Part shown: in pieces, positions 5,113 to 8,846 of the stretch
Layout: each line of letters opens with the position of its first letter
Numbering within the stretch: position 1 is the stretch's first letter
Origin: Euryarchaeota archaeon UBA250
GTDB lineage: Archaea > Thermoplasmatota > Poseidoniia > Poseidoniales > Thalassarchaeaceae
Length of the DNA stretch: 8,846 nucleotides
NCBI GenBank assembly: GCA_002504845.1
Contig: DATW01000093.1
Coordinates: forward strand, 1 to 8,846
Direction of reading: 5' to 3'
Position numbers and translations under genes: made by a program
Notes under the pieces: generated by a model
Databases searched by the model: none
Seen by the model: the letters and a program-made list of their open reading frames with translations, nothing else
What the model was told of the DNA's origin: nothing

Positions 5113-6357
5113 TTACCACTCTACATGTAGCGGAAAGGATTTGCCAGACGTCAGACACTCAAGCCCATCCTTTCCTGCAGCCCACGTGTCTTCGGTTCCC
5201 ACCGCTCCATCATCGTAGACCACTTTGGGTTCTATTGCCATGGTGCATCCTTCATGCATCGACCTGTCAAAACCATTAGCTAGAACTGGCGATTCATCCA
5301 ACTCCAATCCAACAGAATGGCCGAGAAATTTTGCTTGATGCGGCTTCATCCCCATCAGGTGCTCAGCATGCCCCATTTCAATAGCAAGATCTCTCCCTAA
5401 TTCCCAGGCTTCGGAGCAGGTTCCACCAGAGCCAAGATTATTCACTATCGAATCTCTAATTTCAACCATGTCATTCAATCTCTCATTCCAAATTTCAGGT
5501 AGGCTACCAGAGCTAAACATCCTCGTGCAATCTGAGATATATCCTCGGTGCACATGGACGATATCTACCAAAACCGGAACCCCTTCTTCTATGCGTCTAT
5601 GACCCGAACCAAGGGGTGCCATCGGATTCGCACCAGAACCCCCTATTGCCGAATCGAAGAATGAGGGAACCCCTCCCGAACGTCCAGCAGCAACAACCGC
5701 CCTGTCACAATCCATCGGCCAACGCCTCATTCTGATACGCCCACCAAACCCTCTTTTCCGGCTCACTTCTTCAGCGACTGATGCCACATCTAACTCAGTT
5801 ACTCCATTCCCACATCTTTCAGCCACTGCAAGAAACATCTCATGATTCACATGTCCGGATTTTCGAATCTGATCAATCTCCCATGAACTCTTAGTTTCCC
5901 TAAGTCGATGAAGTATCTTAGAAGCATCTTCTTTACTATCTTCAAATCCTGAAAGACACTTCGAAAGATATCTCTTTCGAGAATAGGGCAGCGTTGAATC
6001 CAACATTGCTGGAGTCCTGGTAACTCCTATCGATCTGAGCCCCTTTTCCAAATCTGCTGATCTATGTTGTTGAATAACAGGATCAGGTGAATCACTCCCT
6101 CCAGATTCCCAAATAGCCCTTGGAAGCGATTTCTTCACTAAATGGGTGGTTTCCACATCGGAGCCAGATGCTCCTATTACGAGTATACCGCTCTGCCTCC
6201 CCCCAGTTAGCCAGTATAACTCAACGGGATCTTCTACAATAACGGATTCATATCCGGCCTCTGCTAGAGCGTCAGAAACCCTCCTCCTTCGATCAGTCAG
6301 TTCAGATACGGGAACGCGCCAGTCTTCACCTTCCGGCCCGCTCAGATCGAAGTCCAT
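5113..6357 (-). CDS. M24 family metallopeptidase (Xaa-Pro aminopeptidase/prolidase-like)
   Basis: This 414-residue protein has the two-part layout of prolidases: an N-terminal creatinase-like domain (about 20-150, with RRRRVSDALAEAGYESVIV and VELYWLTGG) and a C-terminal pita-bread catalytic domain. The five metal ligands of the family are all visible: D265 (PVLVDIVHVHRG), D276 (YISDCTRMF), H347 (FLGHSVGLELDE), E376 (MAIEPKVVY) and E389 (GTEDTWA). Such enzymes hydrolyse X-Pro peptide bonds with a dinuclear Mn/Co-type centre in the cytosol, aiding peptide recycling; the exact substrate cannot be read from sequence, and non-proline M24 enzymes are possible. ATG 6357 is preceded by AGGCGGTG, close to the archaeal Shine-Dalgarno consensus, four bases upstream. 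It is the first gene of a two-gene minus-strand operon and is transcribed divergently from pgk. Confidence 0.9.
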   Translation of the reverse strand: MDFDLSGPEGEDWRVPVSELTDRRRRVSDALAEAGYESVIVEDPVELYWLTGGRQSGILVIGASGSDVETTHLVKKSLPRAIWESGGSDSPDPVIQQHRSADLEKGLRSIGVTRTPAMLDSTLPYSRKRYLSKCLSGFEDSKEDASKILHRLRETKSSWEIDQIRKSGHVNHEMFLAVAERCGNGVTELDVASVAEEVSRKRGFGGRIRMRRWPMDCDRAVVAAGRSGGVPSFFDSAIGGSGANPMAPLGSGHRRIEEGVPVLVDIVHVHRGYISDCTRMFSSGSLPEIWNERLNDMVEIRDSIVNNLGSGGTCSEAWELGRDLAIEMGHAEHLMGMKPHQAKFLGHSVGLELDESPVLANGFDRSMHEGCTMAIEPKVVYDDGAVGTEDTWAAGKDGLECLTSGKSFPLHVEW

Positions 6358-6371
6358 GCGCCACCGCCTAT

Positions 6372-6400
6372 GTTCGGATGCATAGACAGTTCGGATGCAT
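6372..6400. repeat. Perfect 12-bp direct repeat in the divergent peptidase-pgk promoter region
   Basis: GTTCGGATGCAT occurs at 6372-6383 and again at 6389-6400, separated by AGACA (17-base period). Each copy includes the palindrome ATGCAT. The pair lies in the 87-base gap between the divergent starts at 6357 and 6445, a natural place for a shared operator. A 17-base spacing is not a whole number of helical turns, so the two half-sites would not face exactly the same side. Function is inferred from location alone. Confidence 0.6.
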
Positions 6401-6433
6401 CAATTTCACCACACAGTCAAATCCAAGTGGCCA

Positions 6434-6438
6434 GAGGG
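6434..6438 (+). promoter_or_regulatory. Shine-Dalgarno site supporting the GTG start of pgk
   Basis: GAGGG ends six bases before GTG 6445. The more upstream in-frame ATG at 6370 has no comparable site and would leave only 12 bases for divergent promoters. Confidence 0.6.
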
Positions 6439-6444
6439 CCCCCT

Positions 6445-7707
6445 GTGCCGAAAGTCCTCGGACTCGACGATATCAAGCTCGATGGTCTGAAGATTCTGTA
6501 TCGTGCAGATCTAAATTTGCCCGTTCACCCTTCCACGAAAGAATTCCTCGACGATACGAGAATTCGAGCAATAGTACCCACTCTTCAGAAATTAGAATCA
6601 TCATCCGTCACAATACTTGCACACCAGTCTAGGCCGGGGAGATTCGACTTTACAAATCTCCAAAGACATGCAAACAGACTCTCCCAACTCCTCGGCCGGC
6701 CCGTGGATTTCGTATCCGATGTATGCGGCCCATCAGCAAAGGCTGCAATAGATTCGATGCAGTCAGGTGATATTCTGATGTTAGATAACGTCAGATTGCA
6801 TCCGGACGAAAATCTGCTAAAGGGCGAGATAGAGGAACAAGAAACATCTGATATAATACGGAATTTAGAATCTCATTTTGATATTTTCGTCAATGACGCA
6901 TTCGGCGCCGCACACCGATCATCCCCTAGCCTAACGGGATTTACACGTAAATTGCCTTCCGTAGCAGGCGAACTCATGAAGCGTGAGATTGATGCTCTTT
7001 CCATTGCTGTAGAAAACCCACCAAGGCCCTATGTGGCATTGTTGGGCGGGGCCAAAGCTGACGATTCCCTCAGAGTCGCAATCAATTTGTTCGAGAGAAA
7101 CATCGTTGATACAGTGGCATTCCTCGGAGTTGTTGGAAATTTTATGCTGATGGCAGACGGTTTAGACATAGGGAAATCCAATGCAGATTTCGCAAGATCA
7201 CAGGTCGAACCATTCGTTGACGAGACTTCAAAAATGGCAAAACACATACTCTCTAACTATCGGGAAAAGGTAATTCTTCCAGAAGATCTAGCTATCGAGT
7301 TGAACGGATCTAGAGAGCCACTTTCGATTCAGCAACTCCCCACACCACATCCAATCTACGATGTTGGCCTCAGCACTTTGATGGGTTTGAGGCCCGTAGT
7401 CATGGGTGCATCCTGCGTATTGTGGAACGGACCAGCATCTTATTTCGAGAAACAAAATTTCGCCTTTGGAACTGTAGAGGTCCTGAATATGTGCATAGAG
7501 ACCGACGCGATCACAATAATTGGAGGTGGCCATACTAGCGCCTTGGTCGAAGCAAGAGGCGCCTCTAGTCGAGTCACGCACAACAGCTCGGGTGGTGGAG
7601 CCACCCTAACGATGCTCTCAGGAGGCAGGATGCCCGTCATCGAGGCACTTGAACGGTCATTCGAGGCATCTGAAAGCATACTCGGGGAACGCGGCCTACT
7701 TGTGTGA
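6445..7707 (+). CDS. pgk: Phosphoglycerate kinase (archaeal type)
   Basis: Phosphoglycerate kinase interconverts 1,3-bisphosphoglycerate plus ADP and 3-phosphoglycerate plus ATP in cytosolic glycolysis and gluconeogenesis. From GTG 6445 the protein has 420 residues, matching archaeal family members (about 410), and opens with VPKVLGLDDI like its relatives. Landmarks are YRADLNLPV (19-27), DDTRIRAIVPTL, AHQSRPG (59-65), LDNVRLHPDE, FVNDAFGAAHRSSPSL (148-163) for 3-phosphoglycerate binding, ALLGGAKADDS (198-208) and ILPEDLAIE at the nucleotide side, LWNGPASYFE (326-335), GGGHTSAL (360-367) and the archaeal C-terminal SSGGGATLTML (381-391). An upstream ATG at 6370 would add 25 residues (rich in Ser, Asp and Pro) with no family match, and would cover the direct repeat. 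The stop codon directly abuts the opposite-strand tRNA-Thr gene. Confidence 0.95.
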   Translation: MPKVLGLDDIKLDGLKILYRADLNLPVHPSTKEFLDDTRIRAIVPTLQKLESSSVTILAHQSRPGRFDFTNLQRHANRLSQLLGRPVDFVSDVCGPSAKAAIDSMQSGDILMLDNVRLHPDENLLKGEIEEQETSDIIRNLESHFDIFVNDAFGAAHRSSPSLTGFTRKLPSVAGELMKREIDALSIAVENPPRPYVALLGGAKADDSLRVAINLFERNIVDTVAFLGVVGNFMLMADGLDIGKSNADFARSQVEPFVDETSKMAKHILSNYREKVILPEDLAIELNGSREPLSIQQLPTPHPIYDVGLSTLMGLRPVVMGASCVLWNGPASYFEKQNFAFGTVEVLNMCIETDAITIIGGGHTSALVEARGASSRVTHNSSGGGATLTMLSGGRMPVIEALERSFEASESILGERGLLV

Positions 7708-7784
7708 TGGAGCCACTGGGGAGATTCGAACTCCCGGCCTTCTGATTACGAATCAGACGCTCAACCAGGCTAAGCTACAGTGGC
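7708..7784 (-). tRNA. tRNA-Thr (anticodon CGT), CCA encoded
   Basis: Read on the minus strand the cloverleaf is complete: acceptor stem GCCACTG/CAGTGGC, D arm from GCTTAGCC to GAGC with the GG pair, anticodon stem TCTGA/TCAGA around the loop TTCGTAA, a five-base variable region, and T arm GGGAG-TTCGAAT-CTCCC. The anticodon CGT (plus-strand bases 7748-7750) reads ACG, threonine. The discriminator is U, followed by an encoded CCA (7708-7710). No intron is present. The 3' end touches the pgk stop codon with no gap. In the upstream direction, bases 7785-7830 would hold its promoter; a weak TATA-like CTTATT at about 7811-7816 on the minus strand is the best candidate. Confidence 0.96.
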
Positions 7785-7822
7785 AACAAGCCGTCCGTCC
7801 GCATTCCCGGAATAAGCAAATC

Positions 7823-7837
7823 GGTGATACCTTCACC
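7823..7837. promoter_or_regulatory. Inverted repeat between divergent tRNA-Thr and membrane-protein genes
   Basis: GGTGATACCTTCACC is a 5-bp inverted repeat (GGTGA/TCACC) with a 5-base spacer. It lies 39 bases upstream of the tRNA gene and 46 bases upstream of the membrane-protein ATG, so it could be an operator for either gene. A repeat this short could also arise by chance. Confidence 0.3.
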
Positions 7838-7855
7838 TTATCGACGGCACCAAGG

Positions 7856-7863
7856 TTAACTAT
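7856..7863 (+). promoter_or_regulatory. Possible TATA box for a leaderless membrane-protein mRNA
   Basis: TTAACTAT is centred about 25 bases upstream of ATG 7884, the distance expected for an archaeal TATA box when transcription begins at the start codon. No Shine-Dalgarno site precedes this ATG, which fits a leaderless transcript. The sequence matches the TATA consensus only loosely. Confidence 0.3.
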
Positions 7864-7883
7864 GTAGAGTTACACGGACATGT

Positions 7884-8402
7884 ATGACATTAGAGGGCGA
7901 AGCAACCTCTGCACCAGCCGGAACAACGATCGTTTATGCAAATCAGAAGAGTGGCGGGCCAAGAGTTTTCGGAGCCCTAGCCATGCTTCTCGGAGGCATA
8001 GGAGTAATAATGGCGCTGCTCGATATTGCATCTGCTGGCGAGACCATAGAACTCTGGGGTGCTGATGAAACATCGTACTCATGGTGGTTCTACGTTTCCC
8101 CGCTTCTAGCAGCCGCCTCGGGCGGATTGTTCGCTTACGCAGGATTCCTACTATGGAACTACAAGAAGAAGGGCGTATGGATGGGCTTCGGTGCCGTCGG
8201 AATCAACGTCCTGGATGGCATCCTTGGTTCAGTCCTAATTGGGATGATCACTGACGAGGTCGGAGAGGCAGCAGGTGTCGAGGGACTCGGCGGCATAATG
8301 GCCGGCGCCGGACTCGTTTTCACCGCTATCGGCGCAGTATGTTGCGGACTAATCGTAGCATTACCGCTCCTCATGAACGGAAACGATCTCGACGACGAGT
8401 GA
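7884..8402 (+). CDS. Four-span membrane protein of unknown function
   Basis: This 172-residue protein is dominated by hydrophobic Gly/Ala-rich segments. Likely membrane spans are residues 28-49 (VFGALAMLLGGIGVIMALLD), 68-91 (after SYSWW), 97-122 (GVWMGFGAVGINVL onward) and 135-164 (GLGGIMAGAGLVFTAIGAVC onward). A short basic loop, NYKKKG (92-97), between spans 2 and 3 suggests that loop faces the cytoplasm, with both termini also inside; the acidic last residues (NGNDLDDE) would then be cytosolic. An adjacent Cys pair (153-154) lies in span 4. I recognise no family and see no catalytic motif. The gene stands alone on its strand, with tRNA-Thr divergent upstream and a convergent phosphohexomutase gene whose stop is one base away. 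ATG 7884 is the first in-frame start; the absence of a Shine-Dalgarno site may mean leaderless translation. Confidence 0.82.
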   Translation: MTLEGEATSAPAGTTIVYANQKSGGPRVFGALAMLLGGIGVIMALLDIASAGETIELWGADETSYSWWFYVSPLLAAASGGLFAYAGFLLWNYKKKGVWMGFGAVGINVLDGILGSVLIGMITDEVGEAAGVEGLGGIMAGAGLVFTAIGAVCCGLIVALPLLMNGNDLDDE

Positions 8403-8403
8403 T

Positions 8404-8846
8404 TCAACGCAACTCTCTGAGATTTATGATCCCGCCTATGCGGGCATGGACATCCGATAGGATGGACTCTAGCGCAGCTTCTGTCCGACCTTCGGCCCTC
8501 ATGATCAGGATTGGCTCTGTATTCGAGGGCCTGCATAGGAACCATCCATCTGGATATGTGACCCGCACTCCGTCGACCTCTGAGAATTGCAAGTCTGAAA
8601 ATGATGAGCGCACTGATTTCATTATGTCATGCCGCTCACCTTCAAAACTGATTTTCGATTCTCCCGTTGATGGATACTCTGGAATCGAAGAAAGAAGTTC
8701 GGAGAATCCAATGCCGCCATTATTCGGGTCAGACGACCTCGCTACGAGTTCTATGAGCCTCGCACTGTTGTAGAGTGAACAGTCAAATCCATTCCAGCGA
8801 TCATTGAAGAAAAGATGGCCGGACATTTCCCCTGCGAATCTTATCG
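8404..8846 (-). CDS. Phosphomannomutase/phosphoglucomutase, C-terminal part (5' end outside window)
   Basis: This is the end of an alpha-D-phosphohexomutase, which moves the phosphate between C1 and C6 of mannose or glucose (or glucosamine) phosphates and so feeds glycan and sugar-nucleotide synthesis in the cytosol. The frame is open to the right edge, reading IRFAGEMSGH; GEMSGH matches the family's sugar-binding loop GE-x-SGH in domain 3. RLIELVARSS follows, then domain 4 with VDGVRVTYPDGWFLCRPSNTEPILIMRAEG, where RPSNTEP is the phosphate-binding loop. The final helix is AALESILSDVHARI. About 147 residues are visible of an expected 440-450, so the catalytic phosphoserine and metal-binding loop lie outside. 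ATG at 8826 is internal. Substrate preference between mannose, glucose and glucosamine cannot be decided from this part. Confidence 0.92.
   Translation of the reverse strand, partial: IRFAGEMSGHLFFNDRWNGFDCSLYNSARLIELVARSSDPNNGGIGFSELLSSIPEYPSTGESKISFEGERHDIMKSVRSSFSDLQFSEVDGVRVTYPDGWFLCRPSNTEPILIMRAEGRTEAALESILSDVHARIGGIINLRELR

Noticed and set aside
4929..5279. 116-codon open frame on the plus strand
   Set aside because: It is antisense to the MIP18-like gene and the 3' end of the peptidase gene, with His/Cys/Pro-rich shadow composition and no family match.
7741..7760. Possible intron in the tRNA-Thr anticodon loop
   Set aside because: The seven-base loop TTCGTAA closes perfectly on a five-pair stem with no inserted sequence.
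7649..7867. 72-codon open frame on the plus strand spanning the tRNA gene
   Set aside because: It reads antisense through the complete tRNA-Thr and the end of pgk in another frame.
8339..8773. 144-codon open frame on the plus strand
   Set aside because: It is antisense to the phosphohexomutase gene, whose GEMSGH and RPSNTEP motifs are unmistakable.
1..8846. CRISPR array, transposon, integrase attachment site or phage genes
   Set aside because: No regularly spaced repeats, transposase or recombinase motifs, or terminal inverted repeats are visible; the tRNA-Thr 3' end shows no repeated copy in the window.

Overview
The window looks like chromosomal DNA from a euryarchaeon, most likely an uncultured marine lineage such as Marine Group II (Poseidoniales) or a relative. 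The domain is well supported: archaeal Pus10, ribosomal protein eL21 (L21e), RNA polymerase subunit F (Rpb4), a DUF655 protein and archaeal KsgA lie in the conserved archaeal order, and phosphoglycerate kinase is of the archaeal type. The lineage is an inference from overall gene style (moderate GC by eye, compact layout) and is not proven. There is no sign of phage, transposon, CRISPR array or plasmid genes.

Region 1 (1-4779, all plus strand) is an information-processing cluster: the C-terminal part of pus10 (tRNA pseudouridine synthase), eL21 with an unusual C-terminal helix-hairpin-helix extension, rpoF, a DUF655 gene, ksgA (16S rRNA dimethyltransferase), an unrecognised 365-residue gene whose protein has a helix-hairpin-helix-like N-terminus, a coiled coil and a CxxC...CxxC zinc-ribbon-like centre, and a small single-membrane-span gene. 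The first five link tRNA modification, the ribosome, transcription and rRNA maturation. Gaps are short or stops nearly touch starts, suggesting one or two operons.

Region 2 (4818-6357, minus strand) is a two-gene operon: an M24-family peptidase (Xaa-Pro aminopeptidase-like) with all five metal ligands, followed one base later by a small MIP18/DUF59-like protein.

Region 3 (6358-7707) holds a divergent intergenic region with a perfect 12-bp direct repeat, then phosphoglycerate kinase on the plus strand, best started at GTG 6445.

Region 4 (7708-8846) holds tRNA-Thr(CGT) on the minus strand, directly abutting the pgk stop codon, a divergent intergenic region with a small inverted repeat, a four-span membrane protein of unknown function on the plus strand, and the C-terminal part of a phosphomannomutase/phosphoglucomutase on the minus strand running off the right edge.

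The most interesting items are the eL21-HhH fusion, the uncharacterised 365-residue zinc-ribbon gene beside ksgA, the perfect 8-bp stem that would mask that gene's ribosome binding site, and the 12-bp direct repeat between the divergent peptidase and pgk genes.
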